This document shows positions 1-9,685 of a stretch of DNA of 64,000 bases, piece by piece. How positions within the stretch are numbered: position 1 is the first letter of the stretch; every line of letters begins with the position of its first letter. The stretch spans positions 355,152 to 419,151 of the forward strand of contig NZ_KE384567.1 in assembly GCF_000426765.1 (NCBI RefSeq), written 5' to 3'. The notes under the pieces were generated by a model. The model ran no database searches, was not told the origin of the DNA, and was given only the letters and a program-made list of their open reading frames with translations. Source of the DNA: Vibrio litoralis DSM 17657. GTDB taxonomy: Bacteria; Pseudomonadota; Gammaproteobacteria; Enterobacterales; Vibrionaceae. A program made the position numbers and the translations under genes.

Positions 1-2
1 AA

Positions 3-79
3 TGGTGCGCGCGGGAGGATTCGAACCTCCGACCGCCTGGTTCGTAGCCAGGTACTCTATCCAGCTGAGCTACGCGCGC
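3..79 (-). tRNA. tRNA-Arg (ACG anticodon)
   Basis: A 77-nt cloverleaf reads on the minus strand. It has a seven-base acceptor stem (GCGCGCG), a D arm TAGCTCAGCTGGATAGAGTA, an anticodon loop CTACGAA with ACG at 43-45, a T arm GGTTCGAATCC and an encoded CCA at 3-5. The ACG anticodon (A34 normally becomes inosine) reads CGU/CGC/CGA. It is the last gene of a Ser-Arg-Ser-Arg series in transcription order and is essentially identical to the copy at 268-344. E. coli has serV and argVYZQ tRNAs at the same place beside csrA. Confidence 0.97.
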
Positions 80-153
80 ATCGTTGTTTTTATCAATCAC
101 ATAAGTCATTTATAAAAACTTATTTCAAATTAAATTGATATTAACCAATTTAA

Positions 154-246
154 TGGCGGTGAGGGAGGGATTCGAACCCTCGATACGGCTACAAACCGTA
201 TACTCCCTTAGCAGGGGAGCGCCTTCGGCCTCTCGGCCACCTCACC
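154..246 (-). tRNA. tRNA-Ser (GCT anticodon)
   Basis: A 93-nt class II tRNA reads on the minus strand. The acceptor starts GGTGAGG and pairs with CCTCACC followed by G and the encoded CCA. The anticodon loop CTGCTAA carries GCT (210-212 on the plus strand), which reads AGU/AGC. The long variable arm typical of serine tRNAs is present (the TATACGG/CCGTATC region). It is identical over its length to the copy at 425-517. Confidence 0.97.
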
Positions 247-267
247 ACTTTAAAACTCACTTCAGAA

Positions 268-344
268 TGGTGCGCGCGGGAGGATTCGAACCTCCGACCG
301 CCTGGTTCGTAGCCAGGTACTCTATCCAGCTGAGCTACGCGCGC
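268..344 (-). tRNA. tRNA-Arg (ACG anticodon), second copy
   Basis: This is a second 77-nt tRNA-Arg(ACG), the same sequence as at 3-79, with encoded CCA at 268-270. The spacers on each side differ from those around the first copy. Only the tRNA bodies are conserved, as expected for an old duplication kept alike by selection or gene conversion. Confidence 0.97.
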
Positions 345-424
345 ATCGATTTCTGATTTCCTATTGCTAGGATTTCTTAATGATAACCAAGGTGCAAATC
401 AAGGTATTTAAGAATTTGCAAGAA

Positions 425-517
425 TGGCGGTGAGGGAGGGATTCGAACCCTCGATACGGCTACAAACCGTATACTCCCTTAGCAGGGGAGCGCCTTCGGC
501 CTCTCGGCCACCTCACC
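425..517 (-). tRNA. tRNA-Ser (GCT anticodon), second copy
   Basis: This is a second 93-nt tRNA-Ser(GCT) with long variable arm and encoded CCA, identical to 154-246. It is the first of the four tRNAs in transcription order. csrA lies upstream on the same strand, about 270 bp away. That interval (518-788) is AT-rich and shows no gene, only the possible csrA terminator near its end. Confidence 0.97.
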
Positions 518-743
518 GTCTTGCGGAGGCACATATTACGTTTTACCCAAAATATGTCAAACATTTTCTTGGTAAAAAAACTCAAAAACAGTTCAACAGG
601 ATAGTATTCAATCAAATTTGATAAAATATGACCTATTTATTGTTTTTATTCCAATATGTCATCATGTTCAAAGCTAATCTAACGGAAACAAAGTGGCATT
701 AAATTAGATATTGTTTCTCAATTTTCGTTACTTTCATTATTTA

Positions 744-773
744 CAAAAATAAAGGCCAGCAACACCGACCTCA
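744..773 (-). terminator. possible csrA terminator
   Basis: On the minus strand, just after the csrA stop, the bases AGGTC and GGCCT can pair (one G-U) around a loop of about nine bases and are followed by TTTATTTTTG. The stem is short, so this is a weak intrinsic terminator candidate. Confidence 0.4.
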
Positions 774-788
774 CTTTTACAATGCAAA

Positions 789-989
789 TTAATAGTTTCC
801 AGGTGGAGCGGCAGAAGCCGTACCTTTTTCTGCTTGAATTCGCATATAGATTTCTTCACGGTGAACCGATACTTCTTTAGGTGCATTAACACCAATACGA
901 ACTTGATTCCCCTTTACGCCAAGCACAGTTACGGTGACTTCATCACCAATCATTAAAGTTTCACCAACTCGGCGAGTCAAAATTAGCAT
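789..989 (-). CDS. csrA: carbon storage regulator CsrA
   Basis: Post-transcriptional regulator that binds GGA motifs in mRNA leaders and is antagonised by CsrB/CsrC-type small RNAs. The 66-residue product starts [16 protein letters not shown], the invariant first strand of the CsrA dimer. It keeps [16 protein letters not shown], which contains the RNA-binding basic patch (Val-His-Arg-Glu-Glu). Length is normal (61-66 aa). AAGGAG lies about six bases before the ATG. It sits between alaS and a tRNA cluster, as in E. coli. BarA, the sensor kinase that in E. coli and vibrios controls Csr small RNA synthesis, is encoded at 27-30 kb of this window. No CsrB-like RNA was found here. Confidence 0.97.
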   Translation of the reverse strand: MLILTRRVGETLMIGDEVTVTVLGVKGNQVRIGVNAPKEVSVHREEIYMRIQAEKGTASAAPPGNY

Positions 990-1333
990 TGTATACTCCT
1001 TGAGTAATCTCTATTTATTATTTCAATGATGCCATTATCCATGAAAAGTTACATTTGGGTAAATAAACTTAATCACAAAGTGGACATTTTTTAGTAATTT
1101 GCTGTCAATGAGCGTTAAATCATTTATCCCGAAGGATAGAATATAATCCAACTAAATACTGACAAGCATTCCATTTACGCAATCAATAAAAATCGAAGGC
1201 TGAATAACGATTAAATCGTAATCTAATGAGACAACCAAATTTTTGCTTAGTATAAGCCGACAGCTAACTTTAAGCTACCACCGTTACGTTTCGGTTTATG
1301 TCAGCGATAACGCCATTTCCTGTCAGATTTATC
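990..1333. other. gene-free interval upstream of csrA
   Basis: About 340 bp between the csrA start and the alaS terminator hold no credible ORF on either strand and no clear repeat. The csrA promoter must lie here or in read-through from alaS. From memory, several vibrios carry an aspartokinase gene (lysC) at this position. I see no intact or recognisable remnant of it. Confidence 0.5.
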
Positions 1334-1367
1334 AAAAAAGGCGACGTAAACTACGTCGCCTTTTGAT
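1334..1367 (-). terminator. alaS intrinsic terminator
   Basis: A perfect nine-base stem GGCGACGTA/TACGTCGCC has a three-base loop and is flanked by A and T runs. It reads as a hairpin plus T6 on the minus strand and lies about 25 bp after the alaS stop. Confidence 0.75.
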
Positions 1368-1389
1368 AGTGCATTAAAAATCAGAAAAG

Positions 1390-3984
1390 TTATAGTTTTT
1401 CACTGATCCAATTATCGACGGCAGCTAATGCTGCTGGTAGTGCAGCGGGGTCTGTACCACCGGCTTGAGCCATATCAGGACGACCACCACCTTTACCACC
1501 AACCTGTTGGGCAACAAAGTTAACTAACTCACCCGCTTTAACTTGTCCTGTTAAATCTTTCGTCACACCAGCAATTAAACCAACTTTATCATCAGCCACA
1601 TTACCTAATAAGATAATACCGCTGCCAATTTGGTTTTTAAGCTCATCGACCATGCCACGTAGTGCTTTGTTATCCGCACCATCTAGTTGACTGATCAATA
1701 CCTTAATACCTGCGATTTCTTTAACTTGGCTAATTAAGCTAGCGCCCGCTTGTGAAGCTAGCTTGTCTTTAAGCTGTTGAATTTCTTTTTCTAACAGCTT
1801 CACTTTAGCTTGGCTTTCAGAAATCTTCTGCTCATATTGACAATTTTGCGCTTCAATCGCATCCAGTGCTGCTTCGCCAGTTACCGCTTCAATACGACGA
1901 ATACCCGCAGCAATGCCACTTTCTGATGTGATTTTGAATAAACCAATATCACCAGTATTTGAAGCGTGAATACCACCACAAAGTTCAGTTGAGAAGTCGC
2001 CCATTGATAATACACGTACTTCATCATCGTACTTCTCACCAAACAAGGCCATTGCGCCTTTTTGTTTAGCAGACTCGATATCCATGACATTGGTTTCAAC
2101 CACATGGTTACGACGTACTTGTTGGTTCACTAGACGCTCTACTTCACGCAATTCTGCCGCGGTTACCGCTTCAAGATGTGAGAAGTCAAAACGTAGGTTT
2201 TCTGCTCGTACTAAAGAGCCTTTTTGCGTCACGTGATCGCCCAGTACTTTACGTAGTGCTGCGTGTAACAAGTGAGTTGCTGAGTGGTTTAAAGTAATAG
2301 CACTGCGACGCTCTGCATCAACTTGAGCAGTAGTCTTATCCGATTTTGCCATCACACCTTCAAGCAATTTACCGTGATGCGCGATAGCATTACCCAGTTT
2401 TTGAGTATCTTGTACTTCAAATAAACCTGAATTGGTTTTTAGAGTACCCGCATCACCACATTGACCACCTGATTCTGCATAGAAAGGCGTCTCAGCCAAA
2501 ATAATAATCGCTTCAGTACCTGCGCTGATACTATCAACCGCTTCACCTTCCACAAAAATTTCACGAATTGTGCTTTCGCCTGTTACATCGGTATAACCAC
2601 AGAAGTTAGTGTCTGCATCCGTTTTAATTGCTTTATTATAGTCGGTACCAAATTGACCCGCTTCACGAGCACGTTGACGCTGAGCTTCCATCGCTTTTTC
2701 AAAACCATCTTCATCAATCGCAACATTACGTTCACGAGCAACATCATTGGTTAAATCAGCAGGGAAACCGTAAGTATCGTAAAGTTTAAATACCGTTTCA
2801 CCATCAAGCACTTTCTCACCTTGTTGTGAGTCCATAGCATCAATCGCTTCATTTAAGATTGCCATGCCACGGTCAAGAGTACGGGCAAAGTTTTCTTCTT
2901 CGATACGCAATACTTTTTCAACCACAGGCTGCTGTTTTTTCAGCTCGTCACCAGCGGTTCCCATGACTTCTGCCAATTGACCCACGAGTTTGTAGAAGAA
3001 GGCACCTTGAGCACCAAGCTTGTTACCGTGGCGTACCGCACGACGGATAATACGACGAAGCACATAACCGCGGCCTTCATTAGATGGCATTACTCCATCA
3101 ACGATCAAGAATGAACATGAACGAATATGATCCGCCACTACGCGTAGTGATTGATTATCTAAATCTTCAGTGCCGATCACTTCCGCTGCGGCTTTGATCA
3201 GTGTTTGGAATACGTCGATTTCATAGTTCGAGTGCACCCCCTGCATGATGGCAGAGATACGTTCGATGCCCATGCCAGTATCAACTGAAGGCTTAGGAAG
3301 CGGCTCCATTGTACCATCAGCATGGCGGTTAAATTGCATGAATACGTTGTTCCAAATCTCGATAAAACGGTCACCGTCTTCTTCAGGTGTACCCGGGCGT
3401 CCGCCCCAAATATGTTCACCGTGATCATAGAAAATTTCGGTACAAGGACCACAAGGGCCCGTGTCACCCATTTGCCAGAAGTTGTCTGACTCGTAAGCTT
3501 TACCACCCTGCTTATCGCCAATACGTACGATACGATCCGCTGGAATACCAATTTCTTTGTTCCAAATCTCAAACGCTTCATCATCGGTTTCATAAATAGT
3601 AACCAATAACTTTTCTTTCGGAAGTTGCAGAACTTCGGTTAAGAATTCCCACGCATAACCAATTGCATCATGCTTGAAGTAATCACCAAAGCTGAAGTTA
3701 CCTAGCATTTCAAAAAAGGTATGATGACGCGCGGTGAAACCAACATTTTCTAAATCGTTATGCTTACCACCAGCACGCACACAGCGTTGAGCGGTAGTCG
3801 CACGGGTATAGTTGCGTTTTTCAGCACCTAGAAAACAATCTTTAAATTGGTTCATCCCTGCATTGGTAAATAGCAAGGTTGGATCATTAGCAGGAACTAA
3901 TGAAGAACTATCAACAATTTGGTGTCCTTTGCTTTCAAAGAACGATAGGAACGCGCGGCGTACCTCATCTGTGCTCATGTACAT
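1390..3984 (-). CDS. alaS: alanine--tRNA ligase AlaS
   Basis: Class II aminoacyl-tRNA synthetase that charges tRNA-Ala in the cytosol and deacylates Ser/Gly-tRNA-Ala. The 864-aa product is near the E. coli length (876). The N-terminal catalytic domain shows [15 protein letters not shown] and [17 protein letters not shown]. The editing domain has the zinc ligands HSATH at about 566-570 and CGGIH at about 667-671. A coiled region and a Gly-rich C-Ala domain ([15 protein letters not shown]) follow. The start is either the first ATG or the one two codons downstream ([10 protein letters not shown]). A GGAAGAA sequence sits before both. It is followed by a good terminator, so csrA probably has its own promoter. 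Confidence 0.98.
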   Translation of the reverse strand: MYMSTDEVRRAFLSFFESKGHQIVDSSSLVPANDPTLLFTNAGMNQFKDCFLGAEKRNYTRATTAQRCVRAGGKHNDLENVGFTARHHTFFEMLGNFSFGDYFKHDAIGYAWEFLTEVLQLPKEKLLVTIYETDDEAFEIWNKEIGIPADRIVRIGDKQGGKAYESDNFWQMGDTGPCGPCTEIFYDHGEHIWGGRPGTPEEDGDRFIEIWNNVFMQFNRHADGTMEPLPKPSVDTGMGIERISAIMQGVHSNYEIDVFQTLIKAAAEVIGTEDLDNQSLRVVADHIRSCSFLIVDGVMPSNEGRGYVLRRIIRRAVRHGNKLGAQGAFFYKLVGQLAEVMGTAGDELKKQQPVVEKVLRIEEENFARTLDRGMAILNEAIDAMDSQQGEKVLDGETVFKLYDTYGFPADLTNDVARERNVAIDEDGFEKAMEAQRQRAREAGQFGTDYNKAIKTDADTNFCGYTDVTGESTIREIFVEGEAVDSISAGTEAIIILAETPFYAESGGQCGDAGTLKTNSGLFEVQDTQKLGNAIAHHGKLLEGVMAKSDKTTAQVDAERRSAITLNHSATHLLHAALRKVLGDHVTQKGSLVRAENLRFDFSHLEAVTAAELREVERLVNQQVRRNHVVETNVMDIESAKQKGAMALFGEKYDDEVRVLSMGDFSTELCGGIHASNTGDIGLFKITSESGIAAGIRRIEAVTGEAALDAIEAQNCQYEQKISESQAKVKLLEKEIQQLKDKLASQAGASLISQVKEIAGIKVLISQLDGADNKALRGMVDELKNQIGSGIILLGNVADDKVGLIAGVTKDLTGQVKAGELVNFVAQQVGGKGGGRPDMAQAGGTDPAALPAALAAVDNWISEKL

Positions 3985-4124
3985 GCAATTCTTCCGGAAA
4001 TATTCGAGGTATAATTGTTGGTCATTGTAATGGATGACGACTCGTTAGTAAAACAAGTTGCGGTAGGGGATTATTGATTATTTTGGGGTAGGCGCTCGTT
4101 GCTAACTATTCAGCCCCCAGAAGG

Positions 4125-4589
4125 TTAATCTTCATTGTCAAAACTCGATAGTGCATATTGTATTTGGTCAAAATCAAAGCCGCGATACTGTAAAAAACGA
4201 ATCTGTTTAGCGTAGGCTTTCTGATCGATCGCTTTTTGGCCTTTAAACTTTTTTTGCGCCGTTTCTTTTGCCAATTCAAACCAATCTTGTGGCTCTTCAT
4301 CAAACGCTTGCTCAATAACATAGTCAGCAACTTTCTTCATTGATAGCGCTTGCTGAATACGGCGCTTACCATGGCCTTTGAAAACGTGTTGCCGGACTTG
4401 GCTTTTGGCATAGCGAAGATCATCCATCCAGCCATTAGAGATGCAGTACTCTAATGCTTGATTAATTTCTTGCTCTTCAAATTCTTTTAACGTTAGCTTT
4501 TGCTTTAATTCAAACTCTCCATGATCTCGTCGACTAAGCAATTGCACGGCGACTTCTCGGGCTGAAAGTTTCATCTTTTTTCGGTACAT
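4125..4589 (-). CDS. recX: RecA regulatory protein RecX
   Basis: RecX caps RecA filaments and dampens RecA activity. The 154-aa product has the usual RecX three-helix repeats: [23 protein letters not shown], then [20 protein letters not shown], then a third repeat near the C-terminus ([20 protein letters not shown]). It lies downstream of recA on the same strand after a 234-bp gap that contains the recA terminator. As in E. coli, recX is probably made mainly by read-through of that terminator. An alternative start five codons downstream (MKLSARE) is possible, and neither has a strong ribosome binding site. Confidence 0.95.
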   Translation of the reverse strand: MYRKKMKLSAREVAVQLLSRRDHGEFELKQKLTLKEFEEQEINQALEYCISNGWMDDLRYAKSQVRQHVFKGHGKRRIQQALSMKKVADYVIEQAFDEEPQDWFELAKETAQKKFKGQKAIDQKAYAKQIRFLQYRGFDFDQIQYALSSFDNED

Positions 4590-4765
4590 GGAAAACCATC
4601 TAAATTAAGTAATAGGGGCTTTGTGGCAAAGATTTACCCGAAGTAATTGGAGTTGCAGTGAGGCGACAAGTGAATGAGACCCCATGAGTTTAGCTTGTCT
4701 AAATGATTGGGGCGAATGAACGCCGTCAACAAAGCTGCAGCTTCAAGTACGATGGGTATAGATAA

Positions 4766-4796
4766 CAAAAAGCCCTACGCAATTGGCAGGGCTCAA
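4766..4796 (-). terminator. recA terminator
   Basis: On the minus strand an AGCCCT/AGGGCT stem is followed by TTTTTGTTATC, about 30 bp past the recA stop. It separates recA from recX. Confidence 0.72.
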
Positions 4797-4823
4797 TTTA
4801 TATCTATCGTTTAAATCGGTAAA

Positions 4824-5870
4824 TTAAAACTCATCACCAGATTCAATTTCAGCAGCTTCTACCGCATCAGTTTCTTCTACCACTGGTGCTAATAGCATTT
4901 CACGAAGCTTAGTATCGATTTCTTGTGCAATCGCTGGATGTTCACGTAAGTAGTTGCAAGAGTTTGCTTTACCTTGGCCAATTTTATCACCTTGGTAGCT
5001 GTACCATGCGCCTGCTTTTTCAACCAGTTTGTTCTTCACACCTAGATCGATTAGCTCACCTTCACGGTTAAAACCTTTACCATAAAGAATTTGCGTTTCA
5101 GCTTGTTTGAACGGTGCCGCAATCTTGTTCTTAACAACTTTAATACGCGTTTCGTTACCGACTACTTCGTCACCATCTTTGATGGCACCAGTACGGCGAA
5201 TATCAAGACGAACAGATGCGTAGAATTTCAGCGCATTACCACCAGTTGTGGTTTCTGGTGAACCAAACATCACACCAATCTTCATACGGATTTGGTTAAT
5301 GAAGATACACATACAGTTAGATTGTTTTAGGTTACCCGTCAGTTTACGCATTGCTTGAGAAAGCATACGTGCTTGAAGACCCATGTGGCTATCGCCCATT
5401 TCACCTTCAATTTCCGCTTTCGGTGTTAAAGCAGCAACTGAATCGACAACTAATACATCAATCGCACCAGAACGAGCTAACGCATCACAGATTTCAAGTG
5501 CTTGCTCACCAGTATCTGGCTGAGAAACTAGTAGCTCATCAATATTTACGCCTAATTTTTTCGCGTAAATTGGGTCTAGCGCGTGCTCTGCATCAACGAA
5601 TGCACAGGTTTTGCCTGAACGTTGCGCCGCCGCAATTAATTCTAATGTTAATGTTGTTTTACCTGAACTTTCAGGACCGTATACTTCTACGATACGTCCC
5701 ATTGGTAAACCACCCGCACCCAATGCGATATCCAAAGCAAGAGAGCCTGTAGAAATAGTTTCTACGTCCATCGTGCGGTTGTCACCCAATTTCATAATTG
5801 AGCCTTTACCAAATTGTTTTTCGATTTGGCCAAGTGCCGCCGCTAGAGCCTTTTGTTTGTTCTCGTCCAT
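4824..5870 (-). CDS. recA: recombinase RecA
   Basis: ATP-dependent strand-exchange protein for homologous recombination and co-protease for LexA cleavage in the SOS response. The 348-aa product has Walker A GPESSGKT at residues 65-72, Walker [24 protein letters not shown], the L1 loop region [15 protein letters not shown], the L2 loop [28 protein letters not shown], and the acidic tail [17 protein letters not shown]. Length and start match the family exactly. The promoter carries a LexA box (5928-5943). pncC lies upstream on the same strand and recX downstream, the common gammaproteobacterial order. Confidence 0.99.
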   Translation of the reverse strand: MDENKQKALAAALGQIEKQFGKGSIMKLGDNRTMDVETISTGSLALDIALGAGGLPMGRIVEVYGPESSGKTTLTLELIAAAQRSGKTCAFVDAEHALDPIYAKKLGVNIDELLVSQPDTGEQALEICDALARSGAIDVLVVDSVAALTPKAEIEGEMGDSHMGLQARMLSQAMRKLTGNLKQSNCMCIFINQIRMKIGVMFGSPETTTGGNALKFYASVRLDIRRTGAIKDGDEVVGNETRIKVVKNKIAAPFKQAETQILYGKGFNREGELIDLGVKNKLVEKAGAWYSYQGDKIGQGKANSCNYLREHPAIAQEIDTKLREMLLAPVVEETDAVEAAEIESGDEF

Positions 5871-5921
5871 TCTAATTCCACCTATCAGATGCGTTAAACT
5901 TGTTCTTGTAAAGATGGGCTC

Positions 5922-5949
5922 ATTATACTGTTTGTTTGTACAGTGTCCA
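5922..5949 (-). promoter_or_regulatory. recA promoter with LexA (SOS) box
   Basis: Minus strand: -35 TGGACA (5944-5949), a 16-bp spacer (5928-5943) and -10 TATAAT (5922-5927). The spacer itself is CTGTACAAACAAACAG, a match to the LexA operator rule CTGT-N8-ACAG. Bound LexA would therefore cover the whole core promoter. The distance to the recA ATG is about 50 bp. Confidence 0.92.
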
Positions 5950-5993
5950 CACCTGTATATGATTTTTTTACTTTTAAATTTTTTTCAGTCAAT

Positions 5994-6491
5994 TTATTCC
6001 GTTTTGTCTAGCATATCTTCTAGGTGCTCTAAGGCATGCCAACAAGCTTGTAACCTTACCTCTTCACGATTACCACTAAAATGTATGGTTTCGATTTCGA
6101 GCTCACCTTGTGAATTTGCCCAGCCAAAACAAACCGTACCAACTGGCTTTTCATCGCTACCACCAGAAGGCCCAGCGATACCACTGACTGATATGGCAAA
6201 TGTCCCTCTTGAATATTGCAAAGCGCCAAGAGCCATTTCTTTTACTGTCTGTTCGCTAACCGCGCCATGTTCTAGCAAAGTGGTCTCTGAAACATCCAAC
6301 ATTTCCATTTTAGCTTCATTACTGTAAGTGACAAATGCACGATCAAACCAAGCAGAACTTCCTGATGCATCGGTTATTGCCGTTGCTATTCCACCGCCAG
6401 TGCATGATTCAGCGGTCACTAATACTTGCGATTGCTGCTTTAGCTTAATACCCACTCTTTTACTAAGAATATGTAATTCCGATAAATTCAT
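5994..6491 (-). CDS. pncC: nicotinamide-nucleotide amidohydrolase PncC
   Basis: Deamidates NMN to nicotinate mononucleotide, part of pyridine nucleotide salvage; stand-alone CinA C-terminal domain (E. coli YgaD). About 165 residues with the family motifs LVTAESCTGGGIATAITD near the N-terminus and FAISVSGIAGPSGGSDEKPVGTVCFG in the middle. The second ATG (6491, MNLSELHIL) is preferred over the one two codons upstream. AGAGGG then sits six bases before the start rather than touching it. It lies upstream of recA on the same strand. A 120-bp gap with its own LexA-controlled promoter separates them. Confidence 0.93.
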   Translation of the reverse strand: MNLSELHILSKRVGIKLKQQSQVLVTAESCTGGGIATAITDASGSSAWFDRAFVTYSNEAKMEMLDVSETTLLEHGAVSEQTVKEMALGALQYSRGTFAISVSGIAGPSGGSDEKPVGTVCFGWANSQGELEIETIHFSGNREEVRLQACWHALEHLEDMLDKTE

Positions 6492-6651
6492 GCTCATCCC
6501 TCTTTTGTTTGTAATTCATTTTTGTGACGTTACTTAACTTTTTGCTGTAATTCATTGTTAGAAATCACACCTAGATAACTTAACAACTCTTTTACAATAA
6601 ATTTCACTCTATACTCAATCGGTTGTCTTTATAACTAAAAGGGAAGTTACC

Positions 6652-7587
6652 ATGTTAAAAAAGTTTGCTAAACAAACCCTAGTCGCCGTATCACTTGCGG
6701 TTTCAATCCCCGTTTTTGCGGCTAGCTATACAATAGGAACTGGTAGTCAGAGCGGTACATACTACCCACTTGGAGGCATTTTAGCCAAAATATGGAGTGA
6801 GAATATTGATAATTTTGATATGCGTGCCGAAGTGACCGCTGCATCAGTTGAGAACACCATCAAGGTCGCAACAGGTAAACAGCTGGTTGGTATTGCACAA
6901 GGTAATGTTGTTTTACAAGCCAATGAAGGTGTGAAACCATTTCCAAGAAAAATGGACGTCTCGGTTTTATTTGCACTTTATCCAAACGCGGTGCAATTTA
7001 TGGTCCCTGCCAATTCTGATATTCATTCCGTCGCAGATCTTAAGGGCAAACGTATTTCTCTAGGTGCTCCAGGTTCGGGTACGCGTGTTAGTGCGGTCAA
7101 TATTTTAAGCACCCTAGGCATTAATGAGAGTGACGTTAAACCTCAATCGCTGAACTACACAGCGACAACCAATGCGCTCGCCAATGGTCAAATTGATGCA
7201 GGCGTGATCGTAGGCAGTTTAGGCGTTGGTGCGATTACCGAATTAGCCCTGACCCGCGATATTCGTATTTTGTCTTTTAGCGAAGATGACATGCAAAAGA
7301 TCATTGCCGCCAATCCATCTTATCAACCACTAGAAGCACCGGCTGAAACGTATAAAAACGTACCAGCATTTACCACACCAGCAGTATGGAATGTTCTGGT
7401 CGTCAATAAGAATATGCCACAAGAGCAAGCTTATGAAATGGCCAAAGTAGCATTTGATAACATGAAGAAAATTCGCCAAGTAGTTGGTGTCACTAAATTC
7501 ACGACACTTGAGAATATGAATAAATTATCAGGCATTTCACTACACCCTGGTGCGCAGCAATATCTTGATGAGCAAATGAAGAAATAA
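6652..7587 (+). CDS. TAXI-family TRAP transporter substrate-binding protein
   Basis: Periplasmic receptor of a TRAP (tripartite, ion-gradient-driven) uptake system. The 311-aa product begins with a signal peptide (MLKKFAKQTLVAVSLAVSIPVFA, cleavage near Ala-24). The mature start SYTIGTGSQSGTYYPLGG is the family signature for the first ligand-binding loop. VADLKGKRISLGAPGSGTRV is the second conserved block. The ligand is unknown; relatives bind glutamate or other dicarboxylates, but this cannot be assigned from sequence. AAGGGAAG precedes the ATG. It is followed after 93 bp by the fused membrane component, and together they form a complete transporter. Confidence 0.93.
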   Translation: MLKKFAKQTLVAVSLAVSIPVFAASYTIGTGSQSGTYYPLGGILAKIWSENIDNFDMRAEVTAASVENTIKVATGKQLVGIAQGNVVLQANEGVKPFPRKMDVSVLFALYPNAVQFMVPANSDIHSVADLKGKRISLGAPGSGTRVSAVNILSTLGINESDVKPQSLNYTATTNALANGQIDAGVIVGSLGVGAITELALTRDIRILSFSEDDMQKIIAANPSYQPLEAPAETYKNVPAFTTPAVWNVLVVNKNMPQEQAYEMAKVAFDNMKKIRQVVGVTKFTTLENMNKLSGISLHPGAQQYLDEQMKK

Positions 7588-7680
7588 CTCTATCTTTAAT
7601 ACTCGATGCGGCAACGTTACTGTTGCCGCTTATTTCTCAATGCATCAACTATCCCCCTGTTTTTTCATACGGAGTTTGAA

Positions 7681-9570
7681 ATGACACAATCCAAACCGCT
7701 TAGTCAAACCGTCACTGATGGGTTTGTCTATTTTGCTGCGGTGGTCGCTGTTGGCTTATCTGTTTTTCAAGTATGGCAAGGTCTACAACCCACTTTATCC
7801 GCCCCTATTTTTCGACCTATTCACTTAGCTTGGATCCTAACTTTAGCTTTCTTACTCTATCCATTACTCAAAGCTGAAAATAAACCGATTGGGCTTTATT
7901 TATCTTCACGTCTAATTGATATGGCATTAATCGTAGCGACTTGCTGGGCCACTTATCAAATCAGTATTTTTGACTACGATGACATCAGCTTTTTACTAGA
8001 TGGCTTGCAACCTATCGACCAACTTGCGGGCGTGATTTTAATCGTTGCATTACTAGAAGCGACTCGCCGTACCGTAGGTTTTGTCATGGTGTTTATCGCG
8101 GGATTATTTTTAGCCTACGCTTTCTTTGGCGACGCCCTACCGGCTGGTGTTGCCAGTAAAGGTTTCTCACTTGAAGAAGTGATCCGCTTTCATATTTTCT
8201 CTACCAACGGTGTATTCGGTGCCCCACTCGCGATTGCTGCCGGGGTAGTATTTATGTTTGTGTTATTTGGCGCGTTTTTACAAGTAACTGGCGCTGGACA
8301 ATTTTTCATTGATGCCGCGTTTGCTATTGCGGGCAAGTACCGAGGTGGCCCAGCCAAGGCGAGTGTTTTGGCTTCTGCTGCACTAGGTTCGATTTCTGGT
8401 TCAGCCATTGCCAACACAGTAACAACCGGCGCTTTAACCATTCCTATGATGAAAAAGCTCGGCTATAAACCAGAGCAAGCGGCAGGCATAGAAGCGGCGG
8501 CGTCAACCGGAGGGCAAATCATGCCACCAGTGATGGGAGCCGGCGCTTTTGTGATGGCACAATTTACCGGCATTCCCTACAGCGACATTTTACTGGTATC
8601 GATTGCCCCTGCGATTCTCTACTTTGTAAGTACCCTACTTTATGTGCATTTAATGGCTTGTAAGCTAGGTCTACAGGGCATGAGCGTGACAGATAAAATC
8701 GGCGTGGTAATGAAAAATGGCTGGCATTTCTTAGTGCCGCTGGTCTTCATTACTACCTTGTTATTGATGAGCTACTCGCCGGTATTGGTTGGTATTGCAG
8801 GATGTGCAGCGATTTTAGTGGCGGCGATGTTAAGAAAACATAGTCGTATTACTTTCCCTGTTTTTCTACAAGGACTAAAAGAAGGCGCGATTTCGGCAGT
8901 ACCGATTTCAATTGCCTGTGCCACCGCAGGTATCGTCGTTGGCGTGGTTGGTCAAACGGGTATAGGCTTGCAATTTACTCAGTTCTTAATTGCGCTCTCT
9001 GGCGGCTACTTGTGGTCGGCATTAGGTTTAATTGCGATTGCTGCGGTGATCTTAGGCATGGGGCTTCCGGTTACAGCTGCCTATATCGTGCTGTCAGTGA
9101 TGGCGGTGCCGGCGCTCAATGATTTTGGTTTAGGGTTATTAACCGCTCATATGATTGTGTTCTGGCTATCCCAAACTTCTAACGTCACTCCTCCTATTGC
9201 ATTAGCTGCTTTTGCGGGAGCTGGGATTGCCGGTGCCTCACCAATGAAGTCTGCTATTCAAGCATTCAAACTGGCGCAAGGCTTCTTCATTATTCCAGCC
9301 ATGATGGCTTTCTCCGGCTTAATTTGGCTTGATGGTGAGCTGACTCACTTCTTTATTGGCGTGATCACCACATTAGGATTGATCTTTGCCTTTGCAGGAG
9401 GAATCGAGGGTCGCTTAGTTAAACCATTAAATGCTGTCGAACGTGGTTTACTATTGATTCTTGCACTAGGGATCTTATTTACGGACGATATTTATCGCTT
9501 AGTTTGTATTGCTATTGTCGCGGTGATTATTCTACTTAATGCTAAACGAGCAGAACCCGCATTAACTTAA
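7681..9570 (+). CDS. TRAP transporter permease, 4TM/12TM fusion protein
   Basis: Membrane component in which the small (DctQ-like) and large (DctM-like) TRAP subunits are fused, as is usual for TAXI systems. It has about 629 residues and many hydrophobic segments. The DctM part carries the conserved GSISGSAIANTVTTGALTIPMMKKLGY and ASTGGQIMPPVMGAGAFVMAQ blocks, and a second half with GMGLPVTAAYIVLSVMAVPAL and QTSNVTPPIALAAFAGAGIAG. The ATG at 7681 is chosen because CGGAG precedes it closely. Upstream in-frame codons (from 7606) read as non-conserved sequence without a ribosome site. It ends before a strong hairpin at 9611-9645. Confidence 0.93.
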   Translation: MTQSKPLSQTVTDGFVYFAAVVAVGLSVFQVWQGLQPTLSAPIFRPIHLAWILTLAFLLYPLLKAENKPIGLYLSSRLIDMALIVATCWATYQISIFDYDDISFLLDGLQPIDQLAGVILIVALLEATRRTVGFVMVFIAGLFLAYAFFGDALPAGVASKGFSLEEVIRFHIFSTNGVFGAPLAIAAGVVFMFVLFGAFLQVTGAGQFFIDAAFAIAGKYRGGPAKASVLASAALGSISGSAIANTVTTGALTIPMMKKLGYKPEQAAGIEAAASTGGQIMPPVMGAGAFVMAQFTGIPYSDILLVSIAPAILYFVSTLLYVHLMACKLGLQGMSVTDKIGVVMKNGWHFLVPLVFITTLLLMSYSPVLVGIAGCAAILVAAMLRKHSRITFPVFLQGLKEGAISAVPISIACATAGIVVGVVGQTGIGLQFTQFLIALSGGYLWSALGLIAIAAVILGMGLPVTAAYIVLSVMAVPALNDFGLGLLTAHMIVFWLSQTSNVTPPIALAAFAGAGIAGASPMKSAIQAFKLAQGFFIIPAMMAFSGLIWLDGELTHFFIGVITTLGLIFAFAGGIEGRLVKPLNAVERGLLLILALGILFTDDIYRLVCIAIVAVIILLNAKRAEPALT

Positions 9571-9610
9571 ATGAACGATTAAATCGAAAATATAAATTAA
9601 CTCTGCATTA

Positions 9611-9645
9611 AAAATGGCCCACTTCAATATGAACTGGGCCATTTT
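9611..9645 (+). terminator. terminator of the TRAP operon
   Basis: An inverted repeat AAAATGGCCCA/TGGGCCATTTT has a loop of about 13 bases and lies 40 bp after the permease stop. It has A and T runs on both sides. Confidence 0.75.
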
Positions 9646-9685
9646 CATTGCTTTCTACTGGTATGAAAAATATTATGTCGGGCTA

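Noticed and set aside
135..621. Small plus-strand ORFs across the tRNA cluster
   Set aside because: They are translations of the antisense strand of tRNA genes.
1068..1240. Possible decayed lysC remnant upstream of csrA
   Set aside because: The sequence has frequent stops in all frames and no aspartokinase motif.
5611..6327. 238-codon plus-strand ORF opposite recA and pncC
   Set aside because: It is antisense to two certain genes, has low-complexity Ser/Pro/Leu composition and no ribosome site or family resemblance.
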